Assembly: GCA_028023455.1 (NCBI GenBank) | Contig: JAQFVV010000206.1 | Location: 1,531,361-1,595,360 of the forward strand | DNA length: 64,000 nt | DNA from: Epiperipatus broadwayi | Taxonomy: Eukaryota; Onychophora; Udeonychophora; Euonychophora; Peripatidae | Direction of reading: 5' to 3' | In this document: positions 1-13,914 of the stretch, piece by piece | Layout of the letters: the number at the start of each line of letters is the position of its first letter | How positions within the stretch are numbered: the first letter of the stretch is position 1 | Translations under genes and position numbers: made by a program | Notes under the pieces: model-generated | The model's database searches: none | What the model was told of the DNA's origin: nothing | The model's input: the letters and a program-made list of their open reading frames with translations, nothing else

Positions 1-125
1 GTAAAGAAGGGTTCCCCTCTTTTCTTCCATTGAGTAAGCTTGTGGTTTTAAGACCTGTAGAGGCCCCTACTATCGCATTTTATACGCATGTGCTTGAGAC
101 TACAGCCTTAATGAATATTATTTAC
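1..125 (+). repeat. Direct repeat, copy 1 (347-bp period)
   Basis: This is a moderately GC-richer 125-base unit starting with GTAAAGAAGGGTTCCCC and ending with an AATGAATATTATT tail. It recurs 347 bases downstream with only a few substitutions. The left end is cut by the window, so it may belong to a longer tandem array, a pair of LTRs or two adjacent SINE-like copies. No open frame or tRNA-like promoter box was recognised. Confidence 0.8.
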
Positions 126-347
126 GTAATCAATTTGCGTTTAAATAAATTTATAATTACAACTTTAAATTATTGTAATAGATTTCTCACTATAAAATCT
201 TTCCATTGACTCATTGTAAATTGAAAGATTTCATGAGTATTAATGTGTAATAAGAAATGTGGACTTAATTAGTGAAGTATTGAATAGCTTCACACTCTCA
301 GATCGAACCGCTTCAGCTTCACCTATTTAAATAGAAAGTAGGTTGAA

Positions 348-470
348 GTAAAGAAGGGTTCCCCTCTTTTCTTCCAATGAGTAAGCTTGTGGTTTTAAGA
401 CCTATAGAGGGTCCTACTATCGCATTTTATACGCATGTGCTTGAGGCTACAGCCTTAATGAATATTATTA
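348..470 (+). repeat. Direct repeat, copy 2 (347-bp period)
   Basis: This is the second copy of the unit at the window start, in the same orientation and followed by an AAT-rich tail. The 222 bases between the copies (126-347) are unique within the window and end in AGTAGGTTGAA. Two copies alone do not separate a satellite from an LTR pair. Confidence 0.8.
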
Positions 471-1949
471 TTAATATTTAATAGGGTAAAATTGATATAA
501 TTTTATGGTTGTTTTTTTTAAATTTGAGATATAAATCTATGTCATAAAGGATTGTCTTTGTTATTAGTCTTTTTTTATCATAGAAAAAGTTTATATTCAC
601 GTGCATGTATTTATTTTTCTTGCATCTGTTATTTAACATTTTATTTCTTACATACATAGAATAAAGAGTAAAACATTTTCTTTAAATAGTTATGGCAAGG
701 GAAAGTCACTTTTACAGTCTTACAAAAAGAGACTTGTGAAGACAACTAAATTACTTAGTAGACTTGGGTAGTGAGAGTTTATGCATGTTTTTATTTTTAT
801 TTTAATTATTAATTGTTAAATATCTATTTATTGACCAATAGGACATGATTAACTATGTTGACCATGGATGACTATCTGAAAAAAAAATTCTAAGCCTGAC
901 TAAAATCTGGAAAAAGAAAAGTAGTTTTATCCAGCTCATATTTTAACTTAGATATACACATGTAATTAAAATTATATACTATTGTGTCTTGTAATTAGTT
1001 AAAATGCACTAAAATAAAAAACTAAACCATTATTTGGGATAAAATTATTTTTCATTTTCTGGAATTACATTGGACAAATTTTATTACACTTCATACTTTT
1101 AACAAAATACAAATTATTTATTATTTAAATTATAATATGAAAATTGGAAATACTGAATATTTATGTTTTTCCAAAAACAAAAAAATCTTACTGTCTTGGA
1201 CAAATTTAAATTATTTTAATCCAACTCTAATGATTTTCTTCTGGGAGTTTGTTTTTGAATTTGAATTTTTCACTAGATTATAGTAGATTCTAAAATTCCT
1301 GTTTTATCTTAATTTTACTAATTTACTCATCAAATCTTAATTTTGTTAACTATTAATATTATTAGATTCCTTTAAAATTGATCTCAACTCTTGACAATCA
1401 AATGATTATCATTTATCCAGATTAGTATATTATCTGCTTGGATTTTGTTTCATAAATGATATATTTATCATTGTAACTAAAATTTATCCAACTATTAATC
1501 TGTCTTAATACTTTCTAATACATTAGATTAACTCGTGATATGTTCAAAATAAAAAATAATTTCAGCCTAATCATTTGTATTTCAAATAATAGTGCATGTT
1601 TGATCTGATTGACTAGTATTTATTTTCTTTACTGTTTGATATTTTCAAAGTCCTTGAATTGTACCTCAGTTCAAAAGCATGAGATTAATGCTTTTAATAT
1701 GTGATAGTCAATAACTTTGAGAATATCTGAATCAGCAAAGAAAATGATCAATTTCTATATGTGTTGAATGTCATAAATATACTACAGCTTTAATAATTAT
1801 AATCTTTTTTATAGATAACTCTTTACATTTAAGGTGATTCTTTTCAAAGCCAATCTGATGTAAATCATTTGAACATTGAATTCTTGATGACTGATGAATA
1901 TCCAAAGAAGTCATTGATTTTGAAGCCTTCACTATCAATTAAATAATCG

Positions 1950-2200
1950 GCTAAGATGCAGCTGTCACTACGATCTTTGCCCTTTTTATATTTATTTAAA
2001 ATTCAGTCTCAATTTTCAGTTAGCAATGAAATATCATCAATATGCCTAAAATTGTTAGTGTTTTTCTTTACTGATTCTGAATCCACATTTGTTTTCATTT
2101 AATCTGTCTTCTCTCATTATATATTTAGTGCAAAGATTAAATAAGTAGAGATGATAAATGTAGTCCTGTTGAACTCCTTTGAATTTGAAATTAAACTGAT
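1950..2200 (-). pseudogene. Decayed LINE reverse transcriptase fragment (RTE/BovB-like)
   Basis: Reading the minus strand down from about 2180 gives KGVQQDYIYHLYLFNL, then CTKYIMREDRLNENKCGF. This resembles the GVRQGC..SP.LFNLY..YIMR block found in RTE/BovB-type reverse transcriptases. Several stops and frame changes follow where the F/YADD box would be, so it is a dead fragment. The clade assignment rests on recalled motif spacing, not a search. Confidence 0.6.
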
Positions 2201-2499
2201 TCAATATAATTTATTTTAATTTTAGTTTTTAGTCATATTACTACACCCATTTTCTTAAGAAATCTTCACAATTAATTATGCTTTGTTGATCTAAAAATAT
2301 CTTTTTAATGAAATTAAATAACATATAGTATTACCCCCGTAGTATTTTACACACTGAAAATTATGTCACTTCTTTCTCAATCTTTTCTGAAACCAGCTGG
2401 TGCAAAACATATTGACTGATTTTATGATTTTTTCATTGTATTTTTAAAATTCTACAGAGCCTTCTTAAATTAATGCTTTTTAATCTCTATATATTGCAC

Positions 2500-3340
2500 T
2501 GATACAATAACAAACTTTCACTTCCATACAATAAATTAGGTAAAATAATAGCTCTATATATAGATAACTTAGTTGCAATAGTTATTTCCCTATCTATATA
2601 TATAACTTTCTGAGAGAAGTAGCAACACACTGGAGTCTGTGTTGTACCTTAATATTTAAATTAACTTTTTTATTTATGAAACTATCAAGATGTTTAAACT
2701 GATTTACATTCTCGAGCTGACAATCATCCCATCATTGGCTGATAAGGAACTTGAGATTTTTGATCATTAATTAATAGCCCAATTTCTTTTTATATTACAT
2801 TCAAAACATTAAACACATTTTGTAAATTATCTTTTGAATTGGCAAAATAGCATAATCACCACCGTGTTGTAAATCAGAAATCCAAGAAATTCTTATTTAG
2901 ATTTTAATTGATTCAAATTAAAAATTCCTCTATCAAATCTATATCATATCTTTATTCCTGTTTGACTAAGTTATCTATAATTAATTATAAAGTCCAGTTT
3001 CATAAAAATTGAAAAGTATATTGGTCAAAGTTCACATCCTTCTTTAACAGCATAGTTTTTCATTTCAAATGCTTCAGATTTTTTATCTGTATTAATAACA
3101 TTTGCCATCCAATCATGAAGAAGTTGTATAATATGAATAAAGGTTGGTAGATAACTAACTAATTTCAAATAATACCATAGACTACTTTTATTAACTGAAT
3201 CAAATACCTTGACCAAATCAATAAAAGCAATATATAAATCACCCCTTTTTCACTAACTTTTTTTGTATTTGTCTGGCGGCAAAAACCATGTTCATAGTGT
3301 TACTCCATTTTCTAAAATTACACTGAGTCTCTGGTAACCT
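2500..3340 (-). pseudogene. Decayed LINE reverse transcriptase, second fragment
   Basis: The minus strand reads IDLVKVFDSVNKSSLW at about 3190-3230, followed by AVKEGCEL near 3025-3055. This matches the layout of RT domain A (F.D..KAFDSV) and domain B (GV+QGC.LAP). Further along the minus strand, at about 2501-2553, AIILPNLLYGSESLLLY resembles the post-RT LLYGSE.W motif of RTE-like LINEs. The blocks lie in the right order but are broken by stops. This is a different copy, and probably a different subfamily, from the fragment at 1950-2200. Confidence 0.65.
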
Positions 3341-6255
3341 TTTTTCTATGACTGGAAGCAAATTATTCAACAAAATTCGTGAAAGTACCTTTTCTGTAGT
3401 GAATAATAATAATAATAATAATATTTAATGATAATTATTGCAGCCTTGAATATTCATCAATTGAAACAATAAAAATGTCCTTAAAATCATCGAGTTGCAT
3501 TGTTTAATTATAGTTCTCTGTTGCCTAGCAACATTGATTACTTTCTACAAAAATCTCAACATACATACTAAAGTAAACACTTTCCACTCCTTCATATAGC
3601 GCATTCTAATTTAAAACTTTATTTTTAAATCTTTATTATTATTTTCATTATAAAAGTAATGGATTGTACATATTGTTAAAAGCTGTTCTATAGATTATTA
3701 AAAATATTGAAATACAATTATTAGTTTTAAAAATTAATCATAACGAAAATTTAAAAAAAAAAAAATTAGTATTCGGTCTGTGAACAGTTTGCTCATTCAG
3801 ACTGTTACCATAGTGATAAATAAATAACATAGAAATGAAAAAAAAGTATAATTTTATCTGCCTAAGCAGACTCCTAATTTTTATTTTTATAAAAAATGAA
3901 AATCTAATCCAAGCTAATTTAAATAATTAAAAAAAAAGATATGTGTTCATAAAAGTAACAATAATTAAACCATTTATATGTATATAAGAGTTGTTTTGTT
4001 GTTTTTTTTTTTTTTTAAATATACATATTCTACGTTAAATGTAATAAATAAAAGGCTGTTTGAATATCTATTTGTTTTCATAAAGACAATTTGAATCCAT
4101 TTTTTTAAAAAAAGAATCTTTTAATGCACTTTTCTAGACAGAAACGATCTGAAAATATCTGTAGCTTTTCTCCTTTTTATATAACTTTTTTACTATTGTT
4201 TTCAATATCAGAAACTTGTCACAGCTTTAAATTAGAAACACTTACTTTGATTCTGCGAATATTTAAAAAATTATTTCTGCAACCACACCCACCATTATAA
4301 CTATTATGATAAATGAAAAGTCACTAAAAAGCTAATATCAGTTTTTGTCTTCGAATGGAAATCTTCCTTTCTCATTAAATGTTCGTTTTAATAATGTATA
4401 GCCATTTAAACATTTTAAATCATTATATACATAAAACATGTAATCAAGCATACCTCACGTTCCTGCATAAATAAAAGTCACCTGTACAATGTTACTTTCA
4501 CCTATTATAATGATTGCATCATATCATGTTTTTTTATGATCAACGCATTTGAACAATCCAGATTATCCTGCATATTTTACTCCACGCCCATCTACAAGTA
4601 TGTAGATATCTTGTATATGTTAATATTGGATATCGAGCTAGACTGGATATTTCAAAATCCTAGCGTTTCTTACAAATTCAAGTTCTAGTCCAGATTTGAA
4701 TCTTAGGTCGTAGATTTAGATGATTAATGTACAAACCACTATACCATAAGAATTTTTACTTAATATAAATACTTTTTTTTTTTAAAAAAAAAAAATGTTA
4801 TTTGATTTCATCACAGTTTTATATCCAAAGGATCATATTGTTCATTTTGTGATTATTCTGATCATTTATTTTTTTTAACTATAAGAAAAATTGCAATTTA
4901 TAATTGTGAAGAACTTTTAGGATGATGTTGGTACAGTAAAAGTACATTTAGTTATAATATGGCAAGCAACCTTAATTAAGCATTCAATGACCAATCTTTA
5001 GAGGAAATAATGAAGTAAATATCATTTTCTGGATGAGTGAATAAAGATAGTTTGTCGTGATATCAAAGACATTTCATATATGAATATCCAATGGATTATT
5101 GTCAATAACTATGATCAGTATAAATTAATCTGATTAATTTATAATAATAAAAAAGGCTACTGTGCTATATGTTTTGGTCAATTAAAGTCCACACATGTTG
5201 CTAAGAAAACGAATAATTTTAATCATTATGATTTTTTTAAAAAAAATTCAATAAAAGTATTTATGACTAAATGATAGCCAAATTGAACTATAAGTTCAAT
5301 AAAGTAATTTCGACCTTGAAACTATAATAAAATCTTAGTAAAGTAAAACATCATGATATGGATTAATAATAAGTTCTGCATTAAACAGATGAATTTCAGT
5401 TAATAATTAGTAAACAAATTTAAACCAAAAACAAGCAGAATATAAATTTTACAATTTTAAATAGACTGATAAAAGATATCTATAAAATATTACATGTCCT
5501 ATGAAAAATAATTTTTAAAATTGCAGATAGATTTCAGTATTGAATAGCATGAAACACATTATAGTGTAATGATATTAAATGTATATATTAAGAATGAATG
5601 ATTTCACTAGAAGATATGAAAATTGATCAGTTCTACAACTGACAAAATAATGTTATCTTTCATTGATTATTATTGGTTTTATATAAGTAAATAATGCCTT
5701 GTGACAAAAGTAGATATAAGTGCAGATATCTTACTTTATGTTGAAACAAAACCATTGTTTGCAGAAATGATAATAAAATAATTTACTTAAGAGATTCCAT
5801 GTAAAGAGCTAAGCTCTTTTGGAATTAAGAGTTTGGAATTAATAGATTTTCCAATATTTCAATTGTGATAAGCCTTATTACATGCGTGAATTTTTTTTTT
5901 AAGCATAAAAAAATGGATAGCAGATGGTAGTGCTAAAAAATTATTAGACTAGTGAGGTTTTTTAAGTGAAAAACATTTTTGTATTATATAAACTACATTC
6001 TATTTAAGCTAATAGTATAAAAACTTCACACATTCTAAGGGTTAAAGCTAATTTATTTTTATATAAATATAACACTATAACGGTATATGAAGATAGCAGA
6101 AATAAAGAAAAGGAAGAAGGAAAGTGTTTAAAAGGATTATATATAGACTATAACAGTAGTTAAATATTTTAAAATAGAGGCATTTCAATTTTTAGGGACT
6201 AGGCTGAATATATCAAAACAAACACATAACTATTTTAGCTTTAATATATATATAC

Positions 6256-7212
6256 ACCTGGGTCTCTTTTTACGCGGACTTATTTAACACGATTTTGAAG
6301 TTATGCGATTCGTGTTTCACTGGAAGTCGAAATCCGATAATGCGCTATTACTTTAAATAATAAATTTTGAGCACTTACATTATATTGAAAGTAATAGCAC
6401 ATTATTGGAATTCAACTTTTATCTTAGTAATTTCAATATTTTCAGTGCTTTATAATAGTAAGATTGTATGCAATAATGAAATTAAAATCATGCTTTCCAC
6501 ATTTTATGCATACACACATTAAATTTTACAAGATTATAATGTAAATTTGTTCAAACATTGTGCATGTTAATTTTGCATTTTAAATCACATTCTGTTTTTG
6601 CTTTTTAAAAAAGAATGTAATCAATTATTAATCATTTAGTGTCCGCAAGTTTATTTTTAAAAGGTGAGTAATAGCAGTGGCACAATTAAAATTGAAAATT
6701 AAAGACAAATAAGAATATAATTTTTAGTTGTTAGATTAATTACTAATTACATTGTCACCAGAAAACCATTAATTAACACAACATGAGAGTGATGTTGGTG
6801 CTAGTTGTATTTTCTCTTGTGAAGAATATGTTTTTTTACAAGTTTGCAAACGAACCTGTTTAATGGCAAATAGCGATAATAATTAAATTGTGTATAAAAA
6901 AATGTAAATTACTGTAAATTATGCATAAAAATATATTGTTTTGAATAAAATTAAATATTATAGTTAAAAAAAGTTTGTCTTGTATCAATTTTTTTCAAAT
7001 TTGAAATTTTTTATTAGTCATATTGTATTTTCTTATTTTTTTTTGCGCGAATTTTAAAGTAATTTTGCGTTGGTTCTTTGCTTTTACATGAATTTTGAAA
7101 AATCACAGACTGCATCCCCTCTTTTTTAATGTATGTTAGGTCTATTTTTGTGCGATTTTGTTTGCACATGTTTTCTGAGGAACCTATCTATCATGTAAAA
7201 CGAGACCCAGGT
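6256..7212 (+). mobile_element. Non-autonomous TIR element, copy 1 (957 bp)
   Basis: It begins ACCTGGGTCTC and ends with the inverse, GAGACCCAGGT. The similarity continues inward as TTTTTACGCG versus its near-complement at the right end. It is inserted in a TA/TG-rich stretch, so a target duplication cannot be resolved. About 90 bases in there is a second, subterminal inverted repeat of roughly 35 bases around GCTATTACTTTAAA. No long open frame is present. This is a MITE-like DNA transposon derivative of unassigned superfamily, with a second copy at 9681. Confidence 0.75.
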
Positions 7213-9440
7213 GTGTGTATATATATATATGCACACACACACATATATATATATATGTTTAGCACCATAAATTAACATACTGATTTATGTTCAGAAAGAA
7301 AATGATTATTGCTTTCTGGTTCAGAGTGCATATAAAAGAACCAGAATATGTTATGTTTTAGTCAAAAGATCAAATGTGATGGAAAATATAGTGTTAGTAA
7401 CCTCATTTTCACTAGGTGAGAATATTTATTGGAGTTCAAACTCTTAAAGTTTTTTGACAATTTCAAATCAATTTTTTAAAAAAAAATTAGCAAAAAGTGT
7501 ATATATTTCAAAAAAACAGTATTTCAACTAAAGTGGCCAAATTAGTAAAAAAAAAAAATTGCTTCTGACAACTTAAATTGTTTGTAAAATGGATCGTTGA
7601 AGCAAAATCTGAATTCATTACAAAAGATACAACCTCATAATTGCTTAAAATATAAAAATGTATATTTTAGATGTTAAAAAAATACATGAATGGGTGTGTT
7701 ATCCAGTTATACTCCACATAGTCTTAGAAATTATGGCAAATTGAATATATAACTATGCCATTTCTATCATGAACTTTAACTATTATGATTTGCAATGATT
7801 CAATTTTCAGGCTTTATATATATTCTAAAGAAACATTACAAAATATATAAAGTAAATTGTCTTATTTTACTTTATTTTATAACTTTAATTTTAATATTGC
7901 TAATTTATTGGTTTTCATTTTAGTACCAATTTGAAACCAATTTCTATTAGTAGCAAATAATTAATCAATATAAGATGATAAACATGTTTGGATTCATTAT
8001 ACTACACCCATCCAGTAGTAATATTCCTTTCATCTTATTATTTAATCTATTATCTTCAAAATTGAAATAAAGAAATCATTCAATGCAACTTAAATATAAA
8101 AAAAAACTGAAATATTTCAAGAACCATCAAATTAAAATCGATCAATTATCTTAATTTTTTAATTGTCATTTCTGCCGCTGAAACATATTCACTCAGAAAG
8201 TATGCTTTAAAAAATAAATGCACTTGAGATAACGATGTTATCTGAGAATGTTTGTAATTTCCTATCATAGGAAAAATGCATCTCTTTTACATAAACTTGA
8301 AATCAACAAGAAACTATTGATTCTAATAAAAAGATGAATAGTGATATATTTAGTAAACTTGATGATGAAACTTACCATTACAGGAAATGTTATCATTGAA
8401 GAAAAAGTGAAAAGTCACCTTCTGCTTTGTTATTTTTTACTATAATGAACAAAGTAAGGCAAATCACTGACCATGAATACCATGAGATGGAGGAAAATAG
8501 CAAAGTTCTTACATGATGTTATTACATCTTTTGACAATTACAAAATGAAGTAACGATGCATGATCTAGAAGAATTGGATGATACTCTAATTTAACCTTTT
8601 CATTGCCCAAATTCTGGCTGGTCAAGTGAGTTAAAGTTCTAAACTTTTGATTGGTCAATTACAGAATCAGCAGTAAAAATATATTCATCTTTACATATTG
8701 TAATCATTTTACTTTCATTTGTAAAAAGTATATTAATAATTTATCAGATTATGAAAGTGAACAAAAGTTTTTTCAAAAATAAATTTTCATTTACAATTAT
8801 AAAAATATTCGGTAGCAGACAACCTAAAAAAAAATTTGTAATCTATTAGAAAATGTTGAGTATGTCAGTGATTTTCTTTCTCAATTTACATTCGTGTAAA
8901 AGTAAAGAATTTTTATTAAAATCTTAACTATTTTTATAAAATAATTTTATTTTCTGCATATTTTAGCAAAATAACTTATAATATGCAAAAAAAACATTAT
9001 AAAACCACTCTAAAACAGCATTTTCATAATTAAAACAAAGAAGTTGGAGCGGTGAAAATTATTGACAAGCGCTCTTCCTTTCTTTGAAATGGGAACCAAC
9101 CAATCAGCTCTAGGAAAGCCTGCCTTTTTTCATTGTTGCAACTTCTTATATCAATATTATCGCATTTTTACTTGTAAAATAATTCTAGAGAGGGCAGCAT
9201 CTTACAGTACATCACATCAACTTTAAAATGAGCCTAAATTTACTACAATAATGTAAAAATTGGGCATTTACAGCATGTTGAAGCCATGTTTGAGTTTATT
9301 CATGTCTTTCTTTAAATAGATTAATATATGTCATCATTTTTATTATTCTACTAACTAAATTAATGACTATGAAAGTCTTCTTATGGCTTATCTGATTTAG
9401 ATAATGATCATTGTTTTATTTTTATTAAATTATTAAACAT

Positions 9441-9537
9441 CATATGATCACCATTCTGTATGCTTACACAAACTCTTCTTGCATCTATTGATTACTCTGG
9501 CTTGCACTAAGTGGCACTATTATATAAAGAGTTTTGA
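9441..9537 (+). repeat. Internally deleted relic of the 24.5-kb foldback family
   Basis: Its first ~25 bases (ATGATCACCATTCTGTATGC) match the left end of the element at 24541-25159. The remaining ~75 bases (CATCTATTGATTACTCTGGC onward, to GAGTTTTG) match that element's right end. The central part with the hammerhead-like motif is missing. This shows that the family is dispersed and generates deletion derivatives. Confidence 0.65.
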
Positions 9538-9680
9538 TTATCTTATTTATAATTAAAAGTATAAATACAAATCAAAAATGTAATATGTAACACAGTAATA
9601 TTTTAACTACTATTATAAAAAAACATGTCATCATGAAAATTGCATTAATAGTACTTTCTAGATTTAAAAAAACTATATAC

Positions 9681-10547
9681 ACCTGGGTCTCTTTTTACGC
9701 GGACTTATGTAACATGATTTTGAAGTTACGCGATTCGTGTTTCACTGGAAGTCGATTTCCGATAATGCGCTATTACTTTAAATAATAAATTTTGTGCACT
9801 TATGTTATATTTAAAGTAATAGCACATTATTGGAATTCGACTTTCATCTTAGTAATTTCAATATTTTCAGTGCTTTATAATAGTAAGATTTTATGCAATA
9901 ATGAAATTAAAATCATGATTTCCACATTTTATGTATACACATATTCAATTTTACAAGATTATAATGTAAATTTGTTCAAACATTGTGCGTGTTAATTTTG
10001 CATTTTACGTCACATTCTGTTTTTGCTTTTTAAAAAAAAACATAATCAATTATTTTTTTTTTATTAATGACACTAATCATTAATGTGCTCTTAAATTCCA
10101 ACGAGAGCTAAATGGTTGTATGTCTGGATATCGTGAGCTTCATAAACAATTAATAAAATCATCGTCTCAAAGATTAATTACTAATTATGTTGTCACCAGA
10201 AAATCATAATAATTAAAATGTGTATAAAAAAATTTAAATTACTGTACTGTAAATTATGCATAAAAATATATTATTTTGAATAAAATTAAATATTATAGTT
10301 AAAAAACATTTGTCTTGTATCAATTTTTTTCAAATTTGAAATTTTTTATTAGTCATATTTTATTTCCTTATTTTTTTTTTTGCGTGAATTTTAAAGTAAT
10401 TTTATGTTGATGCTTTGCTTTTACACGAATTTTGAAAAGTCACAGACTGCATCCCCCTTTTTTAATGTAAGTTACGTCTATTTTTGCGCGATTTCGTTTG
10501 CGCGTGTTTTCTGAGGAACTATCTATCGCGTAAAATGAGACCCAGGT
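9681..10547 (+). mobile_element. Non-autonomous TIR element, copy 2 (867 bp)
   Basis: This is the same family and orientation as 6256-7212, with termini ACCTGGGTCTC and GAGACCCAGGT. The inner right end reads CGCGTAAAATGAGACCC, which pairs with TCTCTTTTTACGCG at the left end with one or two mismatches. Compared with copy 1 it has an internal replacement around 10060-10200. Short open frames inside differ between copies and look incidental. Confidence 0.75.
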
Positions 10548-12716
10548 TTATATAAGACATCAATATAAAATATTGTAATAATTAAAATAATATATTAGCA
10601 ATTCAAATAGACAATGATATTTCAATAAAATTCAAAATTAATTATTTTACATTTTTCTAGATTATTAGAAGATAAAATGTAAAACTTATTTAATTATCTC
10701 TCACTAGAGCAAATACTTTTTCAATATCTTTCATTGGAGAACATTAAACAACAAATGAATTTGATGATTTTCTTTTTCTTTCATTTATTTTCAGGTTAAA
10801 AATAGTAGATATTAATTTACCAAATAACAATTCAATATCTTAACCAGGAATTGATTATTTCAAAACATCTTAAGCTTAATTAAAAAATTCTCAGTTACTA
10901 AAAATGTTCAGGTTTAACCTGATTTTGAATTCTGAGTCATCATCATGACAAGTAAATGTATTTTTTGGTATAGTAAATGACTCTTCACTTGTTCGAAAGA
11001 TTACAAATATTATAGATATTAAAATCTTAACATTTTTTGATTGTTCAGAACCACGAATAGAAAATTGAAATTCATGAGACTTTTCAGATTTTTATCTATT
11101 TATTTAATTATTGCTTTTTAAAAAAATTGTCATCACTCCATTACAAGTTATTTATTTTAAGTTTAAGTAACTAAATGACATTAGATAATTATGCTATTAT
11201 ATGTATATTTTCTTATTAGTTTTTCACTTATGGCTTTGCTGATTAAATTAAACTACAAGCCAATGTTAGCTCATTTATACTATCCAACTGATAGTCTGAA
11301 ATTTCAAAAACTCTCCAGTTTTTAACTCAAATTAAATTGCTTTGATAGTTATATAAATCTGATACCAGGCAAGTAACAACATATATTTTAATGCTCTCAG
11401 TTTTATGTTAATTGAAACCCTATTGAATATTTGGCTAGTATTGTTTATTCCAGGAATGGGCAACTACTAGTCCTTAAAAGTCTGTTATCCAATCTATGTA
11501 TATTTTTAAAAAATATATAGTAAAACAGTATTCAGTAGAATATATTTATTCATTTCTATTTGAAAAAAAAAATGACGCTTCGTAAAAAAATTTGTGTCAA
11601 TTATAATTGCAATGAAAAAAACATCTATTCATAATAATATTAGTTTAGTTAAGATGACGAATAATGTTTCAATTATTTATTTATCTTTTGTGACAAGCTA
11701 ATAAGCCTACATAAATAGATCAAAATATTCTACATTTCCTTCCATGTCAAAATGCTTAATACCACATATAGTCATGTTTTCACAATGACACCCATTACTA
11801 AATGCATAGACTAACATAATTATTGTGCAAATTATTATGTATTGAAGAAATGATAACTCCGAATGCATTGTCAGCAACTAACAATAATTTTATACCATTT
11901 TTATATTCTTTTAATTTTAATCCTTCCTCCCAATTATGGTTCTTATCCACATCAAATAAGCTTGAATTGGCCCTCCAATGAAATATACTGCCTATACATG
12001 GTTTATACCAACAAAATATCACATGACTTGCTATTTATACAGCCCTATATATGCTTTCTTTTTTATTTTCAATTTCCTCCAAAATTATTAATGGATATTT
12101 TATCTATATATAATCCTTCTAACCACTTTTCTTCTTCCTTTTTTTTATTTTTACTATCATTACATTCAAAGTAAAAATAGTTAATAGAGGGAGCTATGGG
12201 ATAGAAAATATGAAGGGGGGGGGTAAAAAGAAGTTGAATTACTAGTAGAAAATGGAGAATAGAGAGAAGTAGAAGAAGAGAATAAGGTAAAATTTATATG
12301 TAATAATTGACATGATAATAAGGTAAAAAATGTGTTAAGTCAGAATAGATAAAATTAAAAGACAAGAAGAATAAAAAATGATATATTAATAGTGATAAGG
12401 GTAATAAAATTGGGGTAGTAAAAAAAAGGTAAGATTAGTGTATGTTGTATAAAATATTATATGTATAAAAGATAATATGTATAAAATAAAATATTATGGA
12501 TATTAAAATAATAGAAAGATAGGAAAGAGTAATTAATAATTAAAAATTAGAAAAGTAATTGCATATAAGAGATATAATATAAAAAATATATAATATGTAT
12601 TAAAGAATTTTAAGAAGTTAATAGAAAATTAATAATTTTGAGAATTGATAAATTTATATAAAATATGAAATGTATTATGTAATGGTTATTTTTATATGTA
12701 TTTGAATTTTGTAGAT

Positions 12717-12746
12717 CTGATGAAGACTGCAAAGTACAGTCAAAAC
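12717..12746 (+). ncRNA. Degenerate hammerhead-like motif, PLE-associated type
   Basis: CTGATGA (12717-12723) is followed by a 5-bp stem GACTG/CAGTC (12725-12729 with 12737-12741) and then AAAAC where GAAAC is expected. This is the layout of PLE hammerheads with the key G of the GAAA box changed to A. No closing stem I was found. It lies 1.2 kb upstream of a PLE endonuclease relic on the same strand, so it may mark that element's terminal repeat. It is probably inactive. Confidence 0.4.
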
Positions 12747-13914
12747 TGGAATAATAATAATAAGTTTTTGCTAAAAAGGAGTGTAAGAATGATATTTTAT
12801 AAGTGTTTTTATATCCGCATAACCAAATTGTTTCTGGTATATAGTCATTCATCAGTAAAAACTTAGGATTAAAAACTAAAACTAAAAAGAAGACTCTGTA
12901 ATAGAGTAAACAGATCTTATTTTGAAGATATATGTTAAATATAAACAATAAATCATAAGTTTTGGCCAAGTGAAAGAGGCCCACTCTTAGCAAAATACTC
13001 GGGCTACTAAAATAACTAGTTACAAACTTACTGTTAAGACTATAAAATCTTTAGTTGTCTTATATTCAAAAATTAGACTTTTGTGAATTCAGGTTATTAA
13101 CTTCATAAACTAATGAAGTTAAAAGTGGCTTCTAGATATATAATTGAATTATTTCCAGATTTAAATCCAAAGTCTTTATTATGAAAGCCATTATCTAGAA
13201 ACTAGCTGGAAATGTGATATAATAATAATACTATCTAACATTCATTAATTATTTAATCTTAAATAAATAAATAAAAGTTGGTACTTGATCAGAAGTTGAG
13301 CACTGGATTGACAAAATTGGGCCACTACCCATAGACCTTGAACTCCAAAATCTATCATTCCATCACTGAAATCAAACCATATAGGAAGTAAAATAAAATA
13401 ATCATTTCATCTTTATAAATAATAAAAATGAATATTGTTCTTTGTAAATATACAGATATTTTTTCCGCTTTTATTAAAAATATAATGTGGGAATATATGT
13501 CCAGGTAACTATAAATTATTCATTTTATAAAGAATCTTAATCATTTGATGTTTTATTGTCTTTGTTTTAAATGGTTGGCAATAGCTTACAACTTAGCCTA
13601 AACTATTACATTTTCAATTGTACTTCAGTAAATCAAAATTTAATAGTTCTGTATGTGCTCCATTATTTATTATATAAAACATGCAAGAGAAATTAATGTT
13701 TTGCTTCTGTGAGTTATTAATATATCTTGCATATAATCAAATTTATGCAGCATAAAGATTTTTCACTCCATCTTAGATGCTTTAGATCAACTCTTTTTTT
13801 AAAATTAAGTATAATGTCTGTTGCTTTCTTGATAAAGATTCTAATATTTTTTTACTTTAAAATACATATTTGTATATCCAATAATAATATTAGAGTGAAT
13901 GTTTTAAAATCAGT

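Noticed and set aside
9792-9995. 67-codon open frame inside the TIR element
   Set aside because: Not preserved in the sister copy at 6256-7212 and has no recognisable motif.
11798-12174. Overlapping short open frames on both strands
   Set aside because: Low-complexity translations in AT-rich DNA, with no domain and no splice context.
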